From the NCBI GenBank assembly GCA_006218025.1, contig VBWA01000023.1, positions 1 to 64,000 on the forward strand: a DNA stretch of 64,000 nt. Reading direction: 5' to 3'. The stretch comes from Rhodocyclaceae bacterium. Its GTDB lineage: Bacteria; Pseudomonadota; Gammaproteobacteria; Burkholderiales; Rhodocyclaceae. Positions 1 to 9,777 of this stretch are shown one piece after another. Positions within the stretch are counted from its first letter, which is position 1; each line of letters opens with the position of its first letter. A program made the translations under genes and the position numbers. Under the pieces are notes generated by a model. That model made no database searches. It was given only the letters and a program-made list of their open reading frames with translations, and was not told the origin of the DNA.

Positions 1-18
1 CGCCAGACTCCCCCTTCT

Positions 19-60
19 AAACCCTCCTCCGGATTGCCGGACGGAGGGTTTATTGCTTTT
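19..60 (+). terminator. Rho-independent terminator of an off-window gene
   Basis: A strong GC-rich hairpin (arms about 19-32 and 37-51, loop ATTG, one bulged base) is followed by a T-rich tail ending in TTTT. It ends a plus-strand unit lying before the window. The gene it serves is not visible. Confidence 0.8.
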
Positions 61-505
61 AGCTTAGGGAACCCTTGTTTTTTGTTGATCCGCCAGGCAA
101 AGTCTTTGCGTTCTTTACCTTTCACCTCTGGCTGCGAAACTACAACCGGTCATGTTGGGCATTTCGCCCGGATCCTGATGGCAGACGCGCGCCGGGGCCA
201 CCTCTGTTGCCATCACTGACGAAGCCGGCGCGAAGACCTTGGTTTCCAATCGATCAACGTCGCGGAACTGCTCTCCTCCGGTCTTTCCGTGCAAGTGCGG
301 TGGAATGCGCTGGGGCGACGGCGCCTGTTGTGCGGAAACCACAAAATATGTCTTTCGTCGCGCGAAAGGAGCCTCGACGATTGCCCGCCATCCGACCCTA
401 AAGCAGAATGCTCCCAGCTTCCCGAAATCGGGTAGTGCAGCAAGCAGTGACCAACCACGTGGTGTCATTGCAAGCTGTTAAAACCAACTCTCTTTGGAGA
501 AATCT
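61..505. other. Non-coding leader region upstream of the porin
   Basis: About 445 bp between the terminator and the porin hold no convincing gene; the short frames here have no recognisable content. A small palindrome CTTTCG/CGAAAG with a 5-nt loop lies near 352-368. The stretch probably contains the porin promoter and a long 5' untranslated region, but I cannot place -35/-10 boxes with confidence. Long leaders are common for outer-membrane porin genes because of sRNA control; that is inference here. Confidence 0.4.
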
Positions 506-1585
506 ATGCAAAAGAAACTAATCGCTCTGGCCGTTGCTGGCCTGGTTTCCGGCGGCGCCTTCGCTCAGTCGAGCGTGACCATCTCCGGTGCCATGGACCT
601 CGGCATCGAATCCGTTAGCGCCAGCAGTGCTACCGCCGGTGTGAACGCCACCAGCCGCACCCGTATTACCAACAACACGTCGTGGCTTCGCTTCTCCGGC
701 GCGGAAGATCTGGGCGGCGGTCTGAAGGCCGTGTTCCAGATTGAGCAAGACGTGAACGGTGACACGGGTTCCGCTACCGGCATTTCCAGCCGCAATACCT
801 ACGTTGGTCTGGCTGGCGGCTTCGGCACCGCAATCATCGGTCGCTACGATGTGCATTACACGACGCACATGGGCATTGTCGATTGGGGTTCGTCTGGCGC
901 GATGCCGCATGCTGCCAACACGCTGAACATCGTCGGCCAAGTCAATGGCGTCGGCGTAATCGGCGGCCGTCTGGACAACGTTATTGCCTACATTTCGCCC
1001 AGCTTCTCCGGTTTCACCGCCCAACTCGGTTACACGACCGGTGCTGAAGCCACTACCCCGAATCTGGGCGGCAAGGACAGCGCCTGGAACCTGTTCCTGA
1101 AGTACGGCAATGGCCCGGTCGGCGCTTTCTGGAGCCACACCGACACCAACAACGGTAATGGCGCCGCTCGCACTGCGGATCTCGAAGTTACCGCCGACCG
1201 TCTCGGCGCTGCCTACGATTTCAGTGGCTTCAAAGTGGGCCTGATTTACGACCGCACCAAGATCACCTTGACCGGAGCTGATAGGGCCAGCCGTAATGCC
1301 TGGTCGCTGCCGATCAGCTACAAGGCCGGCGCCAACAATTTCTACTTCTCGTACGCCAAGTCGGGTGATGTTACCGGCACGGCGGGTGGTGCCAATACCA
1401 ATGCCAGCAGCTACGCTCTGGGTTATGCTCGCGACTTGTCGAAGCGGACCCAGCTGGGCGTGTCGTACTCCAGAATCAACAACGGCAGCGCTGCAAACCT
1501 GGACTTCTGGACCCGCGGTGTCGGCAACGTCAACGCTGGTGCCGATCCTTCCAGCTTCTACCTCGGCATGTATCACTCGTTCTAA
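506..1585 (+). CDS. Gram-negative trimeric porin (Porin_4 type)
   Basis: A 359-residue outer-membrane general diffusion porin of the Neisseria/Burkholderia/Comamonas family. The start MQKKLIALAVAG opens a classic signal peptide cleaved after GGAFA, followed by QSSVTISGAMDLGIE, the typical first beta strand (SSVTLYG-like). The body alternates short beta strands, contains a GRYD segment typical of the constriction region, and ends in YLGMYHSF with the terminal Phe needed for BAM recognition. ATG at 506 is preferred over an in-frame TTG at 494 because GGAGA at 496-500 gives good spacing and the signal peptide starts there. The gene is monocistronic between two terminators. The substrate cannot be told from sequence. 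Confidence 0.93.
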   Translation: MQKKLIALAVAGLVSGGAFAQSSVTISGAMDLGIESVSASSATAGVNATSRTRITNNTSWLRFSGAEDLGGGLKAVFQIEQDVNGDTGSATGISSRNTYVGLAGGFGTAIIGRYDVHYTTHMGIVDWGSSGAMPHAANTLNIVGQVNGVGVIGGRLDNVIAYISPSFSGFTAQLGYTTGAEATTPNLGGKDSAWNLFLKYGNGPVGAFWSHTDTNNGNGAARTADLEVTADRLGAAYDFSGFKVGLIYDRTKITLTGADRASRNAWSLPISYKAGANNFYFSYAKSGDVTGTAGGANTNASSYALGYARDLSKRTQLGVSYSRINNGSAANLDFWTRGVGNVNAGADPSSFYLGMYHSF

Positions 1586-1617
1586 TCGACTCCAGTCGAG
1601 CTGAACCAGCAGTATCC

Positions 1618-1648
1618 AAAACGGCCACCTTCGGGTGGCCGTTTTTCC
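1618..1648 (+). terminator. Porin terminator with UUCG tetraloop
   Basis: A perfect 12-bp stem AAAACGGCCACC / GGTGGCCGTTTT closes a TTCG tetraloop (1630-1633) and runs into a T tract. It lies 32 bp past the porin stop. The A-rich side also makes it usable for minus-strand transcripts coming from proB. Confidence 0.92.
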
Positions 1649-1770
1649 GTCCGGAGTCGTGTAATGGCATCGATAGCCTTCAACACCCTCAAATCGTAGA
1701 ACAACGGAACAACAGTGGAACAATAGGGGCGAGGCAGCGGTGAGGTAGACCACCTCTCCTTGCAGCTATT

Positions 1771-3942
<2,172 letters not shown>

Positions 3943-3959
3943 TCGCGAAAAGATGAGAC

Positions 3960-4223
3960 TTAAGCTGCCGCCGGAACGATGCTGACGACGCGGCGCTTGG
4001 CCGGGCCCTTGACGGCAAACAGCACCGTACCTTCGATCTTGGCGAATAGCGTGTGGTCCTTGCCCATGCCGACGTTGTCGCCGGGATGGAATTCGGTGCC
4101 ACGCTGCCGCACGATGATGCTGCCGGCGGAAATCAATTCGCCGCCATAGCTCTTGACGCCAAGGCGTTTCGATTCCGAGTCGCGGCCGTTGCGGGAACTG
4201 CCGCCTGCTTTTTTGTGTGCCAT
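3960..4223 (-). CDS. rpmA: 50S ribosomal protein L27
   Basis: An 87-residue L27 beginning [18 protein letters not shown], with the conserved basic N-terminus that reaches the peptidyl-transferase centre and the [18 protein letters not shown] core. It lies 28 bp after rplU on the same strand. Length and sequence are normal. Confidence 0.98.
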   Translation of the reverse strand: MAHKKAGGSSRNGRDSESKRLGVKSYGGELISAGSIIVRQRGTEFHPGDNVGMGKDHTLFAKIEGTVLFAVKGPAKRRVVSIVPAAA

Positions 4224-4251
4224 GTGTTAGCTCCTGATTCTCTAGTCGGGC

Positions 4252-4563
4252 TCAGGCGGCAATGCCGCTGATCTCGATTTCGGTGAAGTTCTGGCGATGG
4301 CCCTGGTGCTTCTGGTAGTGCTTGCGACGGCGCATCTTGAAAATGGTGACCTTAGGATGACGGCCCTGAGCGATCACTTTCGCGGTTACCGTGGCACCGG
4401 CGAGCATGGGGGAACCGATCTTGACCGATTCGCCCTCGCCGACCATGAGAACCTGGTCGAGAGTGATTTCAGTGCCTACATCAGCCGGTATCTGTTCTAT
4501 TTTGAGTTTTTCGCCGGCAGCAACACGATATTGCTTGCCACCGGTTTTTATGACCGCATACAT
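4252..4563 (-). CDS. rplU: 50S ribosomal protein L21
   Basis: A 103-residue L21 starting [14 protein letters not shown], with the [17 protein letters not shown] rRNA-binding segment near the C-terminus. The ATG at 4563 is chosen because all L21 proteins begin at this point; a longer open frame upstream is non-coding leader. It is the first gene of the L21-L27-Obg-ProB unit. The roughly 100 bp to iclR would hold its promoter only if the preceding gene does not read through. Confidence 0.98.
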   Translation of the reverse strand: MYAVIKTGGKQYRVAAGEKLKIEQIPADVGTEITLDQVLMVGEGESVKIGSPMLAGATVTAKVIAQGRHPKVTIFKMRRRKHYQKHQGHRQNFTEIEISGIAA

Positions 4564-4667
4564 GATGGAGACTCCAATGGGATGACGCAAAGAACCGCGC
4601 AGTATATAGACTGCTGCGCCCGAGGTCAAATTCTTGGTCAAGGTTTTTCACCAAACGGCTTGGCCGG

Positions 4668-5465
4668 CTAGCTGCCTGTTGCCTGCGGCTTGTAGCCGAT
4701 GGCCAGCGAAATGGCGTCGGCGGTTTCCTTGACGATCGCCGCCCAGTCGGGGCTGTGGCGCTCGGCCGGGGCCGAGACCGAGAGGCCGGCGACCAGTTCG
4801 CCGCTGTCGTCACGCACGGGCGCCGCGATGCAGCGCAGGCCTTGTTCGATTTCCTCGTTGTCGAAGGCCACGCCATGGCGCCGCGCACGGTCGACCTCCC
4901 GTTCCAGCGCTGCGAGCGTGGTCAGCGAGGTCGGCGTAAAGCCGGGCAGGCCGGTGCGCTTGACGTACTCGCGCAGCTTTTGCGGGCCGTCTTCGGCCAG
5001 ATAAAGCTTTCCCACCGCGGTGACATGCAGCGGCGCCCTGGCGCCGACCAGATGTACCACGCGCACCGAAGAGCGGCCGCTGGAGGTGCGCTCGACATAG
5101 ACGATTTCATCGCCCTGGCGCACGCCAAGATTGACGCTTTCGCCGATCTGCTGGTGCAGGCGCTGCATCAGCGGCATTGCCGCGGCACGGATGTTGATGC
5201 GCGACTTGACCACGTTGCCGAGTTCCAGCAAGCGGATGCCCAGCCGGTAGGTGCCGGGATCGGCGCGCTCGGCAAAACCGGAAGTGGCCATTGCGGCGAG
5301 GATGCGATGCGCCGTCGACGGATGCAAACCGGTCTCGAGCGCCAATTGCTTGAGACTGACCGGATCGGGGTGATAGGAGAGGACATCGAGCAATTTCATC
5401 ATGCGCTCGATGACCTGGATACCGCTGCGGGCTTCCGGTGCGGCATCCGCGGGCTTAGAGTTCAT
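4668..5465 (-). CDS. IclR-family transcriptional regulator
   Basis: A 265-residue regulator with an N-terminal winged helix-turn-helix (about 15-80: KLLDVLSYHPDP, then the HTH with GLHPSTAHRILAAM) and the C-terminal IclR effector domain (about 90-255; ESVNLGVRQGDEIVYVER, HVTAVGKLYLA, AAPVRDDSGELVAGLSVSAP). It is divergent from lutABC and is probably its lactate- or carbon-responsive regulator; most betaproteobacterial lut operons use GntR (LldR) or LysR proteins instead, so the link is positional. The ATG and its upstream sequence lie inside one arm of a 32-bp inverted repeat whose other arm faces lutA. Confidence 0.92.
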   Translation of the reverse strand: MNSKPADAAPEARSGIQVIERMMKLLDVLSYHPDPVSLKQLALETGLHPSTAHRILAAMATSGFAERADPGTYRLGIRLLELGNVVKSRINIRAAAMPLMQRLHQQIGESVNLGVRQGDEIVYVERTSSGRSSVRVVHLVGARAPLHVTAVGKLYLAEDGPQKLREYVKRTGLPGFTPTSLTTLAALEREVDRARRHGVAFDNEEIEQGLRCIAAPVRDDSGELVAGLSVSAPAERHSPDWAAIVKETADAISLAIGYKPQATGS

Positions 5466-5725
5466 TTCAGCAGGAATCATGCCCCGCGCCGGTGGACGGC
5501 GGGATGCAGTGCAAGGCACGGCTTGCGCCGTGTAGCTGATCTCCACAAGCAAGACGTAACGCAGCAATGCGCCCGCCGCCCGCCGGCCCTTTGGGTTGAG
5601 TCCAGGATCGGCGTCTGCGGCGTTGCAGCGCTTGCCAATGGAATAACCATTGGCTGCGCACCGCGCCTTGCATCCATCCGATCCTGGTCTCAACGCGGGG
5701 CATGATTCCTGCTGAAATGAACTCT
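5457..5725. repeat. Perfect 32-bp inverted repeat enclosing the iclR/lut control region
   Basis: Arms 5457-5488 and 5694-5725 are exact reverse complements and enclose 205 bp. The left arm contains the iclR start codon and the bases before it; the right arm therefore carries a copy of the same ATGAACTC start context pointing towards lutA. Repeat similarity continues more weakly inside the arms, for example GATGCAGTGCAAGGCACGG near 5503 against its degenerate complement near 5665-5680. It could be an invertible promoter segment, a miniature element with terminal inverted repeats, a local duplication/inversion, or an assembly fold-back artefact. Confidence 0.85.
5634..5654. promoter_or_regulatory. 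Operator-like palindrome between iclR and lutA
   Basis: GCCAATGG-AATAA-CCATTGGC is a perfect 8-bp inverted repeat with a 5-nt centre. IclR-family operators often read TGG(A)...(T)CCA, which the core TGGAATAACCA resembles. Its place in the divergent intergenic region suits a site for the adjacent regulator. No consensus can be derived from one site. Confidence 0.5.
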
Positions 5726-5764
5726 TCGGGCACGGCGATCTCTTCGTGGGAACGGGACTTCGGA

Positions 5765-5770
5765 TACTAT
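5765..5770 (+). promoter_or_regulatory. Possible -10 box of the lutABC promoter
   Basis: TACTAT lies about 58 bp before the TTG start of lutA and downstream of the inverted repeat. No good -35 box is seen at 17-18 bp, so an activator may be needed, or the true promoter lies elsewhere. Confidence 0.3.
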
Positions 5771-5827
5771 AGCAAATGCCTTCGCCGCCCAGCGGCGACC
5801 AACAATAACGACATACGGAGCGAGGCC

Positions 5828-6562
5828 TTGGCAAACATGCGCGTAGGACTTTTTGTGACCTGCCTGGTAGACCTGATGCGGCCGCGCATCGGCTTCGCTA
5901 CCCTGAAACTGCTGGAAAGCGCCGGCTGCGAAGTGATCGTACCGGACACCCAGACCTGCTGCGGCCAGCCGGCATGGAATTCGGGCGATGCGCCCGGCGC
6001 CGTGGCGCTGGCGAAAAAGACCATTGCCGAGTTCGAGGGCTTCGACTACGTCGTCTCACCCTCCGGATCCTGTGGCGACCACATCCGCACCGAGTACCCC
6101 GGGCTGTTTGCCGAAGAGCCCGACTGGCGCGACCGCGCCACGGCGCTGGCCAGCCGCACCTACGAACTGACGGATTTCCTGGCGACGGTGCTGAAAGTGG
6201 ACAGCGTGCCGGGAGACTATGAAGGCACGGTGACCTATCACGATTCCTGCAGCGGCCTGCGCAGCATGGGCATCAAGGAGCAGCCACGCGCACTATTGGC
6301 GAAGCTCAAGGGTGTCAGCCTCAAGGAAATGAACGGTTGCGAGGAATGCTGCGGCTTTGGCGGTACCTTTTCGGTCAAGTTTGGCGAGATTTCGGCCGCG
6401 ATTGCCGAGCGCAAGTGCGACAACATTCTGGCCAGCGGCGCACGGGCCGTGGTCGGCGGCGACCTGGGCTGCCTCCTGAACATCGAGGGCAAGCTGAGGC
6501 GCATGGGCGACGAGACGACGCAGGTGTTGCACGTCGCCGAAGTGCTGGCCGGGAGCATCTGA
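5828..6562 (+). CDS. lutA: L-lactate oxidation complex subunit LutA/LldE
   Basis: Fe-S subunit of the LutABC (LldEFG) L-lactate dehydrogenase, which oxidises lactate to pyruvate and feeds electrons to the respiratory chain. Two CCG (cysteine-rich) domains are visible: CCGQPAWNSGD and CEECCGFGGTFSVKFG, each binding a cofactor or Fe-S cluster as in heterodisulfide-reductase subunits. The frame is open back to 5702, but family members start at MRVGLFVTCLVDLMRP (ATG 5837). GGAG at 5817-5820 is 7 nt from an in-frame TTG at 5828 and 16 nt from that ATG, so TTG (giving MANMRVGL) is my choice. lutB follows after 3 nt. Confidence 0.93.
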   Translation: MANMRVGLFVTCLVDLMRPRIGFATLKLLESAGCEVIVPDTQTCCGQPAWNSGDAPGAVALAKKTIAEFEGFDYVVSPSGSCGDHIRTEYPGLFAEEPDWRDRATALASRTYELTDFLATVLKVDSVPGDYEGTVTYHDSCSGLRSMGIKEQPRALLAKLKGVSLKEMNGCEECCGFGGTFSVKFGEISAAIAERKCDNILASGARAVVGGDLGCLLNIEGKLRRMGDETTQVLHVAEVLAGSI

Positions 6563-6565
6563 ACC

Positions 6566-7987
6566 GTGGAAATCAAATCCATGCACTTCAAGGCCAACGT
6601 CCACGCCAAGCTGGCGGACGTGGTGCTGCAGGGCAACCTGAAAAATGCCAAGGGCAAGTTCGTCACGCGCCGCGCCGAGGCGATCAAGGACCTCGATGAC
6701 TTCGAAGCTACTCGCGATGCGGCCGCGGCGATCCGCAACAAGGTCATCGACAATCTCGATCTGTGGCTCGAATGCTTCGAGCGCAAGGCGCTGGATACCG
6801 GCGCCCAGGTGCTTTGGGCGAAGGACGGGGTCGAGGTCTGCCGCCTGGTGATCGAGATCGCGAAGAAACACGGCGTGACGAAGGTCACCAAGTCGAAATC
6901 GATGCTGTCGGAAGAAGCCGGGCTCAACCAGGCGCTGGAGGCGGCGGGCATCCAGCCGGTGGAGACCGATCTCGGCGAATACATTCTGCAGGTCGACAAC
7001 AACGAGCCGCCCAGCCACATCATCGCGCCGGCTGTGCACAAGAGCCTCGACGAGGTCGCCGACCTGTTCCACAAGGTGCATGGCACGCCGCGCAAGACCG
7101 ATATCCCGGCGCTGACGCGCGAAGCGCGCGAAGTGCTGCGGGCGCATTTCCTCACGGCCGAGATGGGCCTGTCGGGCGGTAATTTCCTGGTCGCGGAAAC
7201 CGGTTCGGTGGCGCTCGTCACCAACGAGGGCAATGGCCGCATGGTGACGACGATGCCGAAAGTGCACGTGGTCATTACCGGCATCGAGAAGGTGATTCCG
7301 ACCCTCGAGGATCTGTCGACCCTGATGCGGCTGCTGCCGCGCTCGGCCACCGGGCAATCGATCTCGAACTACTTCTCGATCCTCACCGGGGTGAAAAAGC
7401 CCGAGGAGCACGATGGTCCCGAGCACCTGTACTTCGTGCTGGTCGACAGCGGACGCGCTGACGTGGTGGGCGGCGACTTTCACGAGATGCTGCGCTGCAT
7501 CCGTTGCGGCGCCTGCATGAACCATTGCCCGGTGTATCAGACCATCGGCGGGCATGCCTACGGCTGGGTCTATCCGGGGCCGATGGGCTCGGTGCTGACG
7601 CCGCTGTATGCCGGTATCGAGAACTCGATCGACCTTCCGCATGCGGCCACCCTGTGCAATCAGTGCGGCATCGTCTGCCCGGTCAAGATTCCGCTGCCCG
7701 ACCTGTTGCGCAAACTGCGCGAAAAGCAGACCGAACGCGGCCTGCGGCCGCTAACGGAACGCATCGGTTTGCGCCTGTGGGCCTGGGTGGCACAACGTCC
7801 GAAGCTCTATGCGCTGGGGGCGCGCGTCGGCGCGCGCTACCTGAAGTGGCTGGCCGGCGACACGGATCGCATCCGCCTGCTGCCGACCGCTCCCGAGTGG
7901 ACCCTGGGTCGCGATTTTCCCGCGCCGCAGGGCAAGACCTTCCGCGAGCTTTATGCCGCGCGCCGCAGTTCGACGCCGCGTGCGTGA
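6566..7987 (+). CDS. lutB: L-lactate oxidation iron-sulfur subunit LutB/LldF
   Basis: A 473-residue iron-sulfur protein of the lactate oxidase. The N-terminal LUD domain (about 60-290) contains GLSGGNFLVAETGSV, and a ferredoxin-like domain (about 300-390) carries CIRCGACMNHCPVY and CNQCGIVCPVKIPLP for two 4Fe-4S clusters, followed by a C-terminal DUF3390-like tail. It starts with GTG 3 nt after lutA and runs to 30 nt before lutC. Length is normal for the family (about 470). Confidence 0.95.
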   Translation: MEIKSMHFKANVHAKLADVVLQGNLKNAKGKFVTRRAEAIKDLDDFEATRDAAAAIRNKVIDNLDLWLECFERKALDTGAQVLWAKDGVEVCRLVIEIAKKHGVTKVTKSKSMLSEEAGLNQALEAAGIQPVETDLGEYILQVDNNEPPSHIIAPAVHKSLDEVADLFHKVHGTPRKTDIPALTREAREVLRAHFLTAEMGLSGGNFLVAETGSVALVTNEGNGRMVTTMPKVHVVITGIEKVIPTLEDLSTLMRLLPRSATGQSISNYFSILTGVKKPEEHDGPEHLYFVLVDSGRADVVGGDFHEMLRCIRCGACMNHCPVYQTIGGHAYGWVYPGPMGSVLTPLYAGIENSIDLPHAATLCNQCGIVCPVKIPLPDLLRKLREKQTERGLRPLTERIGLRLWAWVAQRPKLYALGARVGARYLKWLAGDTDRIRLLPTAPEWTLGRDFPAPQGKTFRELYAARRSSTPRA

Positions 7988-8017
7988 AGTGCACCTGACC
8001 TGAACAGAGGAAATGAC

Positions 8018-8677
8018 ATGAGTTCTCGTGACGACATTCTTGGCCGCGTGCGCGCCGGCCTCCATCGCAACGCCAGCAATGCCGCTGTCGCCCGCGAAGA
8101 GATGCTGGCTGCGCTGACGAACCGCAGCCAGGGGCCGAAGCCGGGCATCGACGCCGAACCGAAGGCCCTGCTCGAACGTTTCCGGCTCAAGTCGGAACAG
8201 CAGTCGAGCACCGTGGATATCGTGGCGCAGGAATCCGACGTGCCTGCCGCGGTAGCGCGCTACCTGGCCGCAATGAATCTGCCGAAATCGGCCGTCGCCT
8301 GGCCATCGCTGGCGAGGCTCGACTGGGCCGCGGCGGGCCTCCAGGTAGAAGGGCGGGGCGCGCGCGACGCCGATCTGGTCGGCATCACCGGCTGCTTTTG
8401 CGCGGTCGCTGAAACCGGCACGCTGATGGTCTGCTCGTCGCCCGATACGCCGGCGACCGTCAGCCTATTGCCGGAGACGCACATCGCGGTTGTCCATGCC
8501 TCGCGCATCCTGGCCTACATGGAAGACGCCTGGGCGGTGGCGCGGAAGGAGTTGGGCGCCTTGCCGCGCGCCGTGAATTTCATCTCCGGTCCGTCGCGTA
8601 CCGGCGACATCGAGCAGACCATCGTGCTCGGCGCCCATGGCCCCTACCGCGTGCATCTGGTTATCGTGTCCGACTGA
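8018..8677 (+). CDS. lutC: L-lactate oxidation subunit LutC/LldG (LUD domain)
   Basis: A 219-residue LUD-domain protein, third subunit of the lactate oxidase. Visible family features are the MSSRDDILGRVRAGLHRN start, ITGCFCAVAETGTLMVCSS and the C-terminal INFISGPSRTGDIEQTIVLGAHGP (GPSRTADIE-type motif), followed by GPYRVHLVIV. AGAGGAAATG upstream is a good ribosome-binding site. It ends one base before the start of the thioredoxin-fold gene, so the four genes form one operon. Confidence 0.95.
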   Translation: MSSRDDILGRVRAGLHRNASNAAVAREEMLAALTNRSQGPKPGIDAEPKALLERFRLKSEQQSSTVDIVAQESDVPAAVARYLAAMNLPKSAVAWPSLARLDWAAAGLQVEGRGARDADLVGITGCFCAVAETGTLMVCSSPDTPATVSLLPETHIAVVHASRILAYMEDAWAVARKELGALPRAVNFISGPSRTGDIEQTIVLGAHGPYRVHLVIVSD

Positions 8678-8678
8678 G

Positions 8679-9713
8679 ATGCGCTGGCTCCTGATCGCCC
8701 TGTTCATTGCCGTATCGCCGGCGCCGTCCGCAAGGGATACCGTCTCCGGCTCAGCCGGAGACATAACTCTTGCGCAGATGGGCGATGAAGTGCTGCCGCC
8801 GGTATTCGTCGAAACCCTGCTCGAACTGCCCGACGATGCCGCCCAGGCCGCCAAGTCCGGCAAGCGCCTGCTGCTGTATTTCGGCCAGGTCGGTTGCCCT
8901 TACTGCAAGGAACTGATGCAGACCAGTTTCACGCAGAAGGCCATTGTGGACAAGACGGCCAAGCACTTCGTGCCGATCGCCTTCAACCTGTTCGGTGACC
9001 GCGAGGTCACCTGGTTCGACGGCAAGGTGCGCAGCGAAAAGGAATTCGCCAAATTCCTCAAGGTGCAATTCACGCCGACGTTGCTGCTGCTCGACGAAAA
9101 AGGCAACATCATTGCGCGCATCAACGGCTACTACCCGCCGCACCGTTTCGCCGCGGCGCTGGATTATTCGGTGAAGCGCCTCGAAGGCAAGCTGTCGTTC
9201 GCCGAGCACATGAAGGCGGTGCCGCAAACCGGCGCCAGCGCCACGCTCCACGACGAGCCCTTCTTGATGAAGCCGCCTTTCAATCTCGTCCGCAGGCCGG
9301 GCGCCAAGCCGCTCGCCGTGCTGTTCGAAACGCGGCATTGCGCTCCGTGCGATGAATTGCACAAGGAAGGCTTCAAGCGCGACAAAACGCTGGTGGCGAT
9401 TTCGAAGCTCGATGTCGCGCGCTTTTCGCTGTCCGGCCGCGAGATGCTGACCACGCCGGACGGGCGCAGCACGACTGCCGAAGCCTGGGGCAGGGAACTC
9501 AAGATCAGCTACACGCCGAGCGTGGTGTTTTTCGACGACAGCGGCAATGAAGTCTTCCGCCTCGAAGCCTACGTGCGCCCCTTCCATTTCACCTCTTCAT
9601 TCGAGTATGTCGCCAGCGGCGCCTATCGCAAGGAGCCGGAGTTCCAGCGTTTCCTGCAGAACAAGGCCGAGCATATGAAGGAGCGTGGCGAGAAACTGGA
9701 GCTGTGGAAGTAG
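8679..9713 (+). CDS. Exported protein with two thioredoxin-fold domains
   Basis: A 344-residue protein with a signal peptide (MRWLLIALFIAVSPAPS) and two thioredoxin-like domains. The first (about 55-180) has the redox motif CPYC in QVGCPYCKELMQTSF; the second (about 205-330) has CAPC in RHCAPCDELHKEGF. Both have cis-Pro-type segments, FTPTLLLLDEKG and YTPSVVFFDDSG, so both halves look redox-active. It resembles SoxW/DsbE-type periplasmic thiol proteins. The start is 1 nt after lutC, so it is probably co-transcribed with the lactate oxidase. Its stop codon is part of a 19-bp inverted repeat. A thiol-disulfide role is sound; its link to lactate use is unknown. Confidence 0.85.
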   Translation: MRWLLIALFIAVSPAPSARDTVSGSAGDITLAQMGDEVLPPVFVETLLELPDDAAQAAKSGKRLLLYFGQVGCPYCKELMQTSFTQKAIVDKTAKHFVPIAFNLFGDREVTWFDGKVRSEKEFAKFLKVQFTPTLLLLDEKGNIIARINGYYPPHRFAAALDYSVKRLEGKLSFAEHMKAVPQTGASATLHDEPFLMKPPFNLVRRPGAKPLAVLFETRHCAPCDELHKEGFKRDKTLVAISKLDVARFSLSGREMLTTPDGRSTTAEAWGRELKISYTPSVVFFDDSGNEVFRLEAYVRPFHFTSSFEYVASGAYRKEPEFQRFLQNKAEHMKERGEKLELWK

Positions 9714-9766
9714 GAGCGAGCTTGCTCGCGATTGGGCGGCCCATATTGCGAGCAAGCTCGCTCCTA
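9711..9766. repeat. REP-like palindrome, probable bidirectional terminator
   Basis: Perfect 19-bp arms TAGGAGCGAGCTTGCTCGC (9711-9729) and its complement (9748-9766) enclose 18 bp. The sequence is of the GGAGCGAGC-TTGCTCGC type known from dispersed REP elements of Pseudomonas and relatives. It lies between two convergent genes and its first three bases are the TAG stop of the thioredoxin-fold gene. Confidence 0.8.
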
Positions 9767-9777
9767 CGGTTCCTCCA

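Noticed and set aside
1-18. CGCCA-like end at the window start, as in a tRNA 3' end
   Set aside because: Only a few bases are in the window; no T arm or acceptor stem can be checked.
518-1753. 411-codon open frame antisense to the porin
   Set aside because: Shadow of the codon-biased porin gene; composition and lack of any domain do not support a protein.
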